From Bifidobacterium breve (GTDB lineage Bacteria; Actinomycetota; Thermoleophilia; Miltoncostaeales; Miltoncostaeaceae), in assembly GCA_945876305.1 (NCBI GenBank), contig CAMCOB010000095.1, positions 1 to 5,431 of the forward strand: DNA of 5,431 nucleotides, read 5' to 3'. The notes beneath the pieces are model-generated. The model did no database searches. It had not been told where the DNA came from and saw only the letters and a list, made by a program, of their open reading frames with translations. This document shows, one piece after another, positions 1-5,431 of this stretch. The translations under genes were made by a program, and so were the position numbers. The stretch's first letter is position 1. Every line of letters starts with the position of its first letter.

Positions 1-2
1 TT

Positions 3-1331
3 GCGTCGTACGCATTTATCGAGGCGTGGGTCATCTGGGGGTTCGTGTTCATCCCCATCCAGTCCACCTATCTCGCGCCCGGGGTAATCCAGGCGCTGGT
101 GGTGCTGCGCGCGGTGCTGCAGTTGGTAGCGGTGGTCTTCCTGCTGCAGTTCGGGCTGCGGCTCGTGCCATGGACCCGGCAGCGTCTGCGGGCGTTCTCA
201 ATTGCCTCGGTCGTCGTGTCGGCCGCCATCATCATCTCCGCCACGGTTGCGGCGGGCAATCTCGGCTGGAACGTTCTCGAGTGGGAAGACACCATCGCAG
301 CCTTGTCGCGGTATGTGTTTCTCATCCCGGGGGCCCTGCTTTCGGCCTACGGCATGTGGCGGCAGCGGGAGGAACTGACCCGGTCGGGCATGGTGGGTAT
401 CCGTCCGTACGCAGCGCTCGCAGCGGCCGCGCTGCTGGTCTATGCAGTGGTGGGCGGAATCATCGTGGAGCCCGCGCCGTGGGCGCCGGGGGGAATCGCG
501 AATGAGTCGGGTTGGTTCGCCGCCACCGGGCTGCCGCTTGCGGTGTTGCGCAGCCTGGTGGTCCTCGCGCTGCTCCTGGCGGTCATCAAACTGCTCGACA
601 TCTTTGAGGTGGAGGCCAAGCAGCAGATCGAGACGCTCGATCGCGCCCGGCTGGTGGCCGAGGAGCGCGCGCGATTCGGCCGCGACCTCCACGACGGCAC
701 CATCCAGTCGATCTACGCGTCCGGGCTGCATCTCGAGGCCGTCGCGCTCAATACCGATGATGCCGACACCCGCGGCGAGATCGGCAGGGTCGTGGGAAGC
801 CTGAACGCCACCATCGACGGTTTGCGTGGGTACATCCGCGGCCTCCAGGCTCCCGACGGCGGTCCGGCCGGTATCGCATCAGACCTCGATCGCATCGTGC
901 ACGACTTCGTCGACGACTCGCACGTCGAGGTGACCTTCCGCGTGACGGGCCAGGAGTCGTGCGGGCCACTGCCCGAGGATGCCGGTCAGCACCTGGCGCA
1001 CATCCTGCGCGAATCGCTGGCGAATGCTGCCCGCCACGCTGGTCCCTGCACCGTGAGCGTGCGGCTCACCTTCCGGCCGGACGAGATCGATCTGGTTGTC
1101 GCGGACACAGGACAGGGCATCCGTGATGAGATCGCCGGGGAAGTAGCCCCGGGCCATGGCAACGGACTGAGAAACATGCATGAACGTGCCCGGTGGCTTG
1201 GAGGCCGTATCGTGATCGAACCGGGGCCATCTGGTGGCACCCGGGTGGTGCTGGCAGTACCGCTGGATGATGTCGAGTCAACCGAGATGCCCGCCACTAG
1301 GCAGGGCATCGCGACCGAGGCGATGAGCTGA
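3..1331 (+). CDS. Membrane-bound sensor histidine kinase, NarL/DevS-like (HisKA_3 + HATPase), N-terminus cut off
   Basis: Sensor kinase expected to autophosphorylate on histidine and pass the phosphate to the regulator encoded next. The frame is open to the left edge. An internal GTG at 45 is possible, but the preceding codons (FIEAWVIWGF) read as membrane helix, so the true start lies upstream. Counting from base 3 there are 442 residues. Hydrophobic helices lie near 4-19, 27-54, 65-84, 102-118, 135-155 and 176-198. A charged signalling helix follows (FEVEAKQQIETLDRARLVAEE). The DHp motif GRDLHDGTIQ has its phospho-acceptor His at bases 690-692 (residue 230). The ATPase shows an N box (ESLANAARHA, Glu at 1011, Asn at 1023), a G1 box (ADTGQGI, Asp at 1104) and a G2 box (GHGNGLRNM, from 1152). 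The core is complete and should be active. The membrane half resembles multi-helix sensor domains ending in a FEVE-type linker. No extracellular or ligand domain is visible, so the stimulus is unknown. The stop overlaps the next start by one base. Confidence 0.93.
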   Translation, partial: ASYAFIEAWVIWGFVFIPIQSTYLAPGVIQALVVLRAVLQLVAVVFLLQFGLRLVPWTRQRLRAFSIASVVVSAAIIISATVAAGNLGWNVLEWEDTIAALSRYVFLIPGALLSAYGMWRQREELTRSGMVGIRPYAALAAAALLVYAVVGGIIVEPAPWAPGGIANESGWFAATGLPLAVLRSLVVLALLLAVIKLLDIFEVEAKQQIETLDRARLVAEERARFGRDLHDGTIQSIYASGLHLEAVALNTDDADTRGEIGRVVGSLNATIDGLRGYIRGLQAPDGGPAGIASDLDRIVHDFVDDSHVEVTFRVTGQESCGPLPEDAGQHLAHILRESLANAARHAGPCTVSVRLTFRPDEIDLVVADTGQGIRDEIAGEVAPGHGNGLRNMHERARWLGGRIVIEPGPSGGTRVVLAVPLDDVESTEMPATRQGIATEAMS

Positions 1332-2008
1332 TGAGCGCGATTCCAAGCCCCACCGATCCGATCCGGGTCCTGATCGTCGACGACCATCCAATGGTGCGCC
1401 TTGGGCTCAGGTCGCTGCTCTCTCACACCGGCGGGTTCCGCGTGGTGGGCGAGGCCGGGTCTGTGGCCGAGGCAGTACAGATGGCCGCTCAGCTCACCCC
1501 CAATGTGGTCTTGATGGACATCCGCCTGCCGGATGGCTCCGGCGTGGACGCCTGCCGCAAGATCAAGCAGGAGAACGATGAGATCAGCGTCGTCATGCTC
1601 ACCTCGTACTCCGACGAGGAGGCCATCGTGGGTGCCGTCATGGCCGGTGCATCCGGCTACCTGCTGAAGCAGGCCGATTCCGAGCGCCTCACTCAAGCCA
1701 TTCGTGACGCCGCGTCAGGTGCGTCCACGCTCGACCCCCGCGCCACCGGGGCGCTCCTCTCGCAGTTCCGTGAGCTCTCGGCCAAGCAGGCCGAGTCCGA
1801 ATTGGCGGGGCTCACCGATCGTGAACGCCGCATGCTCACGCTTATTGCCGAGGGCTACACCAACCGCGCCATCGGCGAGGTGCTGCACCTGTCCGAGAAG
1901 ACGGTGCGTAACCATGTGTCACAACTGCTTCGCAAGCTGGGCTTCCAGCGCCGCTCACAGGCCGCTGCATGGGCTGGCGAGCGGCGCCTCGAACTGCCCC
2001 CGGAGTAA
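1331..2008 (+). CDS. Two-component response regulator, NarL/FixJ family (receiver + LuxR HTH)
   Basis: Cytoplasmic transcription factor, 225 residues, the usual length for the NarL/DevR family. The receiver domain spans about residues 11-128. It shows the acidic pair D17-D18, phospho-acceptor D63 in VVLMDIRLPDGSG, T91 in the VVMLTSYS strand and the conserved K113 in GYLLKQ, so all switch residues are present. After a linker, the LuxR-type DNA-binding domain runs from about 158 to 215. It includes LTDRERRMLTLIAEGYTNRAI and the recognition-helix region LSEKTVRNHVSQLLRKLG. ATG at 1331 overlaps the kinase stop (TGATG), and a GAGG lies 10 bases upstream inside the kinase gene, which favours coupled translation and one operon. 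The kinase is the obvious partner. Target genes cannot be told from the sequence. DevR/DosR is a similar-looking relative, but the assignment stops at family level. Confidence 0.95.
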   Translation: MSAIPSPTDPIRVLIVDDHPMVRLGLRSLLSHTGGFRVVGEAGSVAEAVQMAAQLTPNVVLMDIRLPDGSGVDACRKIKQENDEISVVMLTSYSDEEAIVGAVMAGASGYLLKQADSERLTQAIRDAASGASTLDPRATGALLSQFRELSAKQAESELAGLTDRERRMLTLIAEGYTNRAIGEVLHLSEKTVRNHVSQLLRKLGFQRRSQAAAWAGERRLELPPE

Positions 2009-2022
2009 TTCCCCCCGGGGGC
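1996..2022. terminator. GC-rich stem between convergent genes, candidate bidirectional terminator
   Basis: GCCCCCGG (1996-2003) and CCGGGGGC (2015-2022) form a perfect 8-bp stem around an 11-base loop. The left arm lies in the last codons of the response regulator, and its TAA stop is in the loop. Neither side has a clear T run, so this is not a classic intrinsic terminator. Its place between two convergent stops (2008 and 2032) supports a role in ending transcription from both sides. Confidence 0.45.
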
Positions 2023-2031
2023 GTTCCCCGG

Positions 2032-2478
2032 CTAGCCGTTCTTGCTCATCCAGTCCCGCAACTTCTCGAACTGGGCCGACTGTTCACGCAGTTTGGTGAT
2101 CTCCGCATCCTGCGCACGCAGCAGGTCACCGAGATCCTTCACGGCGGAGTCAAGCCGGGCGAGAATGACGGCGGCGTCCCCGGTGCTGCGAGATCCGGCC
2201 GGCCGACCCGGTCCGCGCTTGCCCCGTGAGGCCACGGTGCCCCGTTTGCGGGCGATGCGGTAATAGTTGGCGGCAACGGTGCCGGCGCGGCGACCGGTGC
2301 GCTCTGAGATGCGTTCAAATGCGTCGCTGCGGGTCATGGCCCCGCCAGCGGTCATGCGCTCGACCTCAGCAAAGATGCCCTCTGCGATGCCACCACGGGG
2401 TGCCTCGGTGGTCGGTGCCGGTGACGATGCCGGGGGAGTGCCGCCGAACGGCGGTGTGCTGTGAGACTGCTGATCCAT
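2032..2478 (-). CDS. Small putative DNA-binding protein with AT-hook-like motif and C-terminal coiled coil
   Basis: Predicted 148-residue cytoplasmic nucleic-acid-binding protein; I do not recognise a named gene. Residues 1-30 are rich in Pro, Ser and Thr and probably disordered. Residues 31-80 look helical and helix-turn-helix-like, with TRSDAFERISERTGRRAG followed by TVAANYYRIARKRG. Residues 85-97 (RGKRGPGRPAGSR) are strongly basic with the GRP core of an AT-hook. Residues 101-146 have heptad-like spacing of Leu and Ile (ILARLDSAVKDLGDLL, ITKLREQ), typical of a coiled coil, so dimers or higher oligomers are likely. The start is set by a GGGAG seven bases upstream. It lies downstream of the FIST gene on the same strand across a 109-bp AT-rich gap, and converges on the response regulator. 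An AT-hook regulator or nucleoid-associated protein is the best inference. The N-terminal fold assignment is uncertain. Confidence 0.85.
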   Translation of the reverse strand: MDQQSHSTPPFGGTPPASSPAPTTEAPRGGIAEGIFAEVERMTAGGAMTRSDAFERISERTGRRAGTVAANYYRIARKRGTVASRGKRGPGRPAGSRSTGDAAVILARLDSAVKDLGDLLRAQDAEITKLREQSAQFEKLRDWMSKNG

Positions 2479-2485
2479 CAGTGAA

Positions 2486-2490
2486 CTCCC
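2486..2490 (-). promoter_or_regulatory. Ribosome binding site of the AT-hook-like gene
   Basis: Read on the minus strand the sequence is GGGAG, seven bases before the ATG at 2478. This spacing fixes the start over the later in-frame Met codons (residues 42 and 48). Confidence 0.7.
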
Positions 2491-2507
2491 GTGTGATCCG
2501 CAGGTAT

Positions 2508-2526
2508 GCGTTATACATATAAACGC
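2508..2526. repeat. Imperfect palindrome, candidate operator
   Basis: GCGTTATACATATAAACGC: the arms GCGTTATA and TATAAACGC pair apart from one extra base. It overlaps the proposed -10 element of the downstream minus-strand gene, the usual position for a repressor or autoregulator site. The function is inferred; the symmetry is seen directly. Confidence 0.4.
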
Positions 2527-2536
2527 GGAGTGTCAC
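2510..2536 (-). promoter_or_regulatory. Candidate promoter for the AT-hook-like gene
   Basis: On the minus strand GTGACA (2536-2531, five of six matches to TTGACA) is followed after 15 bases by TATAAC (2515-2510). This would start RNA near 2503, giving a leader of roughly 25 bases with the GGGAG site in it. The spacer is shorter than the ideal 17, so confidence is limited. About 59 of the 100 bases from 2491 to 2590 are A or T, well above the rest of the window, which supports a promoter region. Confidence 0.35.
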
Positions 2537-2563
2537 TTCATCGTATTACACATCGATTGACAG

Positions 2564-2586
2564 ACATATTGCATGTGCAGTTATGT
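2564..2586. repeat. Imperfect palindrome just after the FIST gene stop
   Basis: Outer arms ACATA (2564-2568) and TATGT (2582-2586) enclose inner arms TGCA (2570-2573) and TGCA (2576-2579), with one and two unpaired bases between inner and outer arms. It starts two bases beyond the FIST stop codon. As RNA it could fold into a hairpin and protect or end the FIST transcript, but it has no T run. As DNA it could be a dimer binding site. Confidence 0.35.
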
Positions 2587-2587
2587 G

Positions 2588-3766
2588 TTATTCGGGGAAG
2601 ATAGCCATCACGGCCGTGAAGCCGTGCAAGTGGGTACGGCCGCACACCGGTCCGATCTCGCCATTGCAGAAGAGGCCACTCAGCGGGATTTCACCGAACA
2701 CGTCCGCGGTTGCGAGCGCGTCGTGGTGCGGATCGGGGAACAGCCGGGTGCCGCGTCCATTGCACGAAAAGAGCAGTGCCCCTCCTGGTGCACCGGCGGT
2801 CATGCCACGCGCGGCGGCCAGTGCGGCGCGGAGGTCTGCATCGGCCGAGAGGTGGTCGCGTACCTGCAGGCGCATCACCTGCCCCACCCGCACATGCTCA
2901 CCCACGGCGATCGCGCCGGTACCGGGGTCGCCGCCCATCATGCCGCGGATAAGGAAGTCGCCCTGCTCGTATTCGGGGCGGTTCTCATCGATGACGATGC
3001 CGGCAAGCACTCCGTTTTCCACCAGGCGACGCTCATCTGCCGGAAGGGCCTCGATGACCTCGCGGACACGTTCGAGTGCCGGGCGACCTGCGAGTTGCCT
3101 GATGACGCCCTGGCCCCCGTCGGTGATGGTCATCTCGGGGCCAACGGGGCGGCAGCCCTGCGACACGAGGGGCGTGACGCCCGAGAGGGCAACCCCCACC
3201 GCGCCGGAGTGGGTCACCCTCTGGTTGAGGATGAGGCGGTGCTCGCCTGGGGACTGACCACCCGAGGCCATACCTCCGGTCACCTCGCGTGCCATCCCTG
3301 CGCCATCCGGTCCGGCAAGCGCATCGGCTGGGAAGCTGAACGGATCGGCCAGCAGGATCACCGTCTGGTCTCCTTGCAGATCGAGGGGTGCGGAGGGGTC
3401 GATGGCAGGGGGCCAGCCCACCATCACCAGTCCCCCATCGGGTGCCTGACCCGGGTCGAGGATGAATGAGTCAATGGCGGTATCGGGGAGTGATGCCGCC
3501 CAGAGGGTCAGTGCGGGCCCGTGCTCGATTTCGCGGGCGGTGCCGATGACCCCCTCGGCAGTGCAGCCGATCAGGTTCGCTGGCCCGAGCCCGACGCCGA
3601 TGACGGATGCGATGCCGGCGGCATCGGCCATGAGATCGGGGGTGGCAAAGACCACGGCGAGGTCGGGCGTGGCGCCACCGAGGCCCGCGCGCACTGCGGC
3701 AACGGCCTCGGTGGCTGCGTCTCGTCCGGTCTCCCGCGTGCTGATGGCAGATGCAAAGGTATTCAT
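2588..3766 (-). CDS. FIST domain sensory protein (FIST_N + FIST_C)
   Basis: Soluble protein of 392 residues, a normal length for a stand-alone FIST protein. FIST is a predicted small-ligand sensing domain found in bacterial signal transduction proteins. The N-terminal half carries LIGCTAEGVIG (residues 65-75), typical of FIST_N. The C-terminal part begins near VSQGCRPVGP (202 onward) and ends with the family motifs LLFSCNGRGTRLF (331-343) and GLFCNGEIGPV (364-374), followed by the closing HGFTAVMAIF. No signal peptide, transmembrane helix or fused output domain is present, so it must act through a partner. Cysteines lie at 68, 205, 335, 367 and 375. The ATG at 3766 is the only sensible start: an in-frame stop lies five codons upstream. 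Its GGAG is only two bases from the ATG, so initiation may be weak or leaderless. The next gene on the same strand encodes an AT-hook-like protein. The ligand is unknown. Confidence 0.92.
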   Translation of the reverse strand: MNTFASAISTRETGRDAATEAVAAVRAGLGGATPDLAVVFATPDLMADAAGIASVIGVGLGPANLIGCTAEGVIGTAREIEHGPALTLWAASLPDTAIDSFILDPGQAPDGGLVMVGWPPAIDPSAPLDLQGDQTVILLADPFSFPADALAGPDGAGMAREVTGGMASGGQSPGEHRLILNQRVTHSGAVGVALSGVTPLVSQGCRPVGPEMTITDGGQGVIRQLAGRPALERVREVIEALPADERRLVENGVLAGIVIDENRPEYEQGDFLIRGMMGGDPGTGAIAVGEHVRVGQVMRLQVRDHLSADADLRAALAAARGMTAGAPGGALLFSCNGRGTRLFPDPHHDALATADVFGEIPLSGLFCNGEIGPVCGRTHLHGFTAVMAIFPE

Positions 3767-3930
3767 GACTCCAAGTGTCGCCTATTGCAGCCGGATGAGG
3801 ACCCGGGTCGGGATATGGCGCCGCGGGATTCCCCCATATGTGGGACCACCCCTTGACATGGCGGGCCCGCACTGGTCTGGTTCACGGGAATGGGACACAT
3901 GTCGGGCACTCGCGCGGGACGGCTTCTCCG
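3767..3930. other. Divergent intergenic region between FIST and membrane protein genes
   Basis: This 164-bp stretch separates two genes transcribed away from each other and must hold control sites for both. The + strand promoter is described separately. For the - strand (FIST) I see no convincing -35/-10 pair. A near-palindrome CCCCCATATGTGGG (3831-3844, two mismatched positions) lies between the two genes and could bind a dimeric regulator. Confidence 0.5.
3853..3881 (+). promoter_or_regulatory. Candidate promoter of the four-helix membrane protein gene, with palindrome in spacer
   Basis: A perfect TTGACA -35 (3853-3858) is followed 17 bases later by TCTGGT (3876-3881), a weak -10 keeping three of six consensus positions. 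RNA would start near 3888, about 43 bases before the ATG at 3931. The spacer contains the perfect 10-bp palindrome GCGGGCCCGC (3861-3870), placed where a bound protein would block RNA polymerase. In GC-rich DNA such a palindrome can also arise by chance. Confidence 0.4.
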
Positions 3931-4809
3931 ATGAATCGCCGCATGACCCGCGGCCGTCGGCTTCTCTTGGGGGTCGTCGCGACACTCGGGGTGCTCACCT
4001 GGCTGCTTGCCGTGCTCACCTGGACATCGTTCGGCCGGGTGACTGAATCGGGTGGCTTCGCGGATGTCACCGTGGAGACGATCCAGAGCCCCGCCGGTCT
4101 TACCGGTACATCGGATGCCGTCGTGACGGTGGTCGATACGTATGTCACCGGCAAGGGCGGTTCGATCTCGGTGGCTGGAGAGTCCACCCTGCGTGGTGCG
4201 GTGCAGTCACTGCTCTCGCAGCCGGACATCGGCACACTGCTCGTACCCGCGATTGATCAGGCCCGGACCCGTTTTGAGGACCGCCCAGACGGTGGCGTCA
4301 CAATCAATCTGGGCGCCGTGCGCGAGCGCCTCGTCACCGCGCTCGATGCGACCGCACCGCAACTCGCTTCGCAGATCCCCCCCGCCGGGGACCTCACCGT
4401 TACCGTCACCCCGGAGCAGGTTCCGTCCGGCGTCTCGACCGCTGCCGGTGCCCTGAACACACTCCGCCTTCTGCCCCTGTGGCTGGCCATCGCCACGATT
4501 GCGCTGCTCGGTATCGGCGTGCTCGTCACCGACGATCGCGCACGGATGGCGCGCCGTCTGGGCATCGCCTTCATCGCGGTGGGCATCGTGCCGATTCTGC
4601 TGCGCCTCATCGTGCCTCCGATTGTGGGGGGCGCCGTTGGCGAGGGGAATGCCGGTGACATTGCGACGGCCGCCACGGTGGCGACGGTGGCCAACTGGTG
4701 GATCGCCCTGATCGTCACAGTGGTGATCGGTGTCGCGATGCTGGTCGCCGGAATGCTGCTTCGCATGCCAGTGCGTGGGCGCCAGGGCCCCATCGTTCTC
4801 GGCCGCTAG
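3931..4809 (+). CDS. Predicted integral membrane protein, one N-terminal anchor and three C-terminal helices
   Basis: Unnamed protein of 292 residues with no recognised catalytic motif. The N-terminus is basic (MNRRMTRGRR) and runs into a hydrophobic helix at about 11-31, a signal anchor. A non-membrane region of about 145 residues follows, probably outside the cytoplasm, with GGFADVTVETIQSP and a repeat-like helical part. Three helices come at about 178-199, 210-230 and 254-276, ending in a short basic tail. The layout matches a loose class of actinobacterial membrane proteins with an FV..V.-type segment after the anchor. This is recognition by pattern, not a firm family call. The frame is open upstream to an ATG at 3838, but that would place the start inside the promoter. 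The ATG at 3931 puts the basic residues directly before the anchor. Its Shine-Dalgarno match is poor (GGGA 11 bases away). The gene is monocistronic and converges on the DUF2007-like gene. Confidence 0.82.
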   Translation: MNRRMTRGRRLLLGVVATLGVLTWLLAVLTWTSFGRVTESGGFADVTVETIQSPAGLTGTSDAVVTVVDTYVTGKGGSISVAGESTLRGAVQSLLSQPDIGTLLVPAIDQARTRFEDRPDGGVTINLGAVRERLVTALDATAPQLASQIPPAGDLTVTVTPEQVPSGVSTAAGALNTLRLLPLWLAIATIALLGIGVLVTDDRARMARRLGIAFIAVGIVPILLRLIVPPIVGGAVGEGNAGDIATAATVATVANWWIALIVTVVIGVAMLVAGMLLRMPVRGRQGPIVLGR

Positions 4810-5066
4810 GGCGCGTCGGGGTCCAGCGGGTCAAGAAGCGCATGGGCCTCGAGGCCACGGCCTCCCGGCACCATCACGTCACGCGGTCCCCCGGCCAGCA
4901 TGTCCGGTACATCGAACCCGGCGTTCCTCAGTAGGAACGAGGGGATTCCGGCGTTGGTCAGCATGCCTTGAAGCATCTCGCCCTCGGCCTGGTTGGCAAC
5001 GATGGCCACCCGCACCCACTCGGGCTGGCGCTCCGAGCGCGGCCGTCGCCGGAAGAGCGGGCTCAT
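4806..5066 (-). CDS. DUF2007-like small putative signal-transducing protein
   Basis: Small soluble protein of 86 residues. After a basic lead (MSPLFRRRPRSERQ) it has the pattern of the DUF2007/PF09413 family: a first strand WVRVAIVANQAEGEML (17-32), a helix and turn ending LTNAGIPSFLL (36-46), and a closing strand GGPRDVMVPGG (59-69) with a final helix. The family resembles a compact alpha/beta ligand- or protein-binding fold, often described as a putative signalling module. Its exact role is unknown. Translation is probably coupled to the rhomboid gene, because its ATG overlaps that stop (ATGA at 5066-5063) and no good ribosome site of its own is seen. At the other end its TAG stop lies in the same CTAG (4806-4809) that ends the membrane protein gene. 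Confidence 0.82.
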   Translation of the reverse strand: MSPLFRRRPRSERQPEWVRVAIVANQAEGEMLQGMLTNAGIPSFLLRNAGFDVPDMLAGGPRDVMVPGGRGLEAHALLDPLDPDAP

Positions 5067-5431
5067 GCCGGGGCGGCTTTCGCCGGCATGGCGCTACGGG
5101 GCACGGGCGGGGGCGGCAGGCCCAGTGAGGCCGCGCGGATGAGGAGGGCACCCGCGGCGAACCCAGCCACGTGTGCCCAGTAGGCGGTTCCCGTCTCGGC
5201 GCCCCCGAGCGCTGCAACCAGTTGGTAACCGAACCAGGCGACCAGCAGGATCCACGCGGGCAGCCTCAAGGGGATGATGACCACGAGTGCCCAGACGCGT
5301 GCGGATGGGAACAGCACGATGTACGCCCCCAGTACTGCGGCCACCATGCCCGACCCGCCGATGATCGGGTTGGTGGATGTTGATGAGGCGAGCGCCTGCA
5401 CCACGAGCGCCAGCGATCCGCAGGCGAGCAC
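5063..5431 (-). CDS. Rhomboid family intramembrane serine protease, C-terminal part (cut by window edge)
   Basis: Membrane protease that would cleave transmembrane substrates within the bilayer. Only the last 122 codons are in the window, and the frame stays open to the right edge, so the GTG at 5431 is not taken as the start. The catalytic serine is in IIGGSGMVAAVLGAY (Ser codon 5351-5353) and the catalytic histidine in YWAHVAGFAAG (His codon 5171-5173), so the Ser-His dyad is intact. Three to four hydrophobic helices are visible: one preceding the Ser motif, the Ser helix, a helix near WALVVIIPLRLPAWILLVAW, and the His helix. These match the usual last helices of the rhomboid core. The missing part should hold the earlier helices and the oxyanion HxxxN motif. 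A short proline-rich cytoplasmic tail follows (GLPPPPVPRSAMPAK). It is the upstream partner of the DUF2007-like gene through a 4-base overlap. The substrate is unknown. Confidence 0.9.
   Translation of the reverse strand: MLACGSLALVVQALASSTSTNPIIGGSGMVAAVLGAYIVLFPSARVWALVVIIPLRLPAWILLVAWFGYQLVAALGGAETGTAYWAHVAGFAAGALLIRAASLGLPPPPVPRSAMPAKAAPA

Noticed and set aside
986..1696. Minus-strand open frame of 236 codons across the kinase/regulator junction
   Set aside because: It lies opposite the HATPase and receiver domains, whose motifs are unmistakable on the + strand; no domain pattern is visible in the antisense frame.
2557..2586. TTGACA on the + strand at 2557-2562 as a possible antisense promoter into the FIST gene
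   Set aside because: At 17-18 bases spacing the -10 would be GTTATG or TTATGT, both poor matches, and there is no + strand gene to serve. The hexamer is more simply part of the TGTCA/TGACA symmetry.
2573..3469. Long + strand open frame (298 codons) antisense to the FIST gene
   Set aside because: The minus-strand frame carries clear FIST motifs, whereas this one has low-complexity His/Gly/Ala-rich content and no family pattern. Such shadows are expected opposite GC-rich genes.
3838..3930. N-terminal extension of the membrane protein to the ATG at 3838
   Set aside because: It would place 31 unhydrophobic residues before the basic anchor start and put the start codon upstream of the best promoter. 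The ATG at 3931 fits a signal anchor.
1..5431. Mobile elements, CRISPR arrays, tRNA or rRNA genes
   Set aside because: No direct repeats with regular spacers, transposase or integrase motifs, or structured RNA patterns were seen on either strand; gene content and base composition are uniform apart from the short AT-rich gap at 2479-2587.

Overview
The window is a high-GC bacterial chromosome segment that looks actinobacterial. The evidence is GC-rich codon use, GTG starts, a NarL/DevR-type two-component pair, an actinobacterial-style FIST protein, and a membrane protein layout common in Actinobacteria. A deep-branching actinobacterium is plausible, but the sequence alone does not fix the taxon. 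I see no transposase, integrase, CRISPR array, tRNA or rRNA.

Left block (1-2008, + strand): a membrane histidine kinase, truncated at its N-terminus by the window edge, is followed by its NarL-family response regulator. The stop and start overlap as TGATG, so the two are almost certainly an operon. The sensor half is a bundle of transmembrane helices leading into a HisKA_3/HATPase core. The regulator has a complete receiver domain and a LuxR-type HTH.

Middle block (2032-3766, - strand): a FIST-domain sensory protein is followed, after an AT-rich 109-bp gap, by a small DNA-binding protein. That protein has a proline-rich tail, a helical DNA-binding-like segment, an AT-hook-like GRP motif and a C-terminal coiled coil. 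It converges on the response regulator with only 23 bp between the two stops, and a GC stem lies there. The AT-rich gap carries two imperfect palindromes and a candidate promoter.

Right block (3767-5431): a 164-bp divergent intergenic region holds a candidate sigma-70-type promoter with a perfect 10-bp palindrome in its spacer. It drives a four-helix membrane protein of unknown function on the + strand. That gene runs into a - strand pair, a rhomboid-family intramembrane protease (truncated by the right edge) and a DUF2007-like small protein, coupled by an ATGA overlap. The membrane gene and the DUF2007 gene share one CTAG for their two stop codons.

No definite new system is visible. The most testable ideas are a FIST sensor/AT-hook regulator module with autoregulation at the AT-rich gap, and translational coupling of the rhomboid protease to the DUF2007-like protein.
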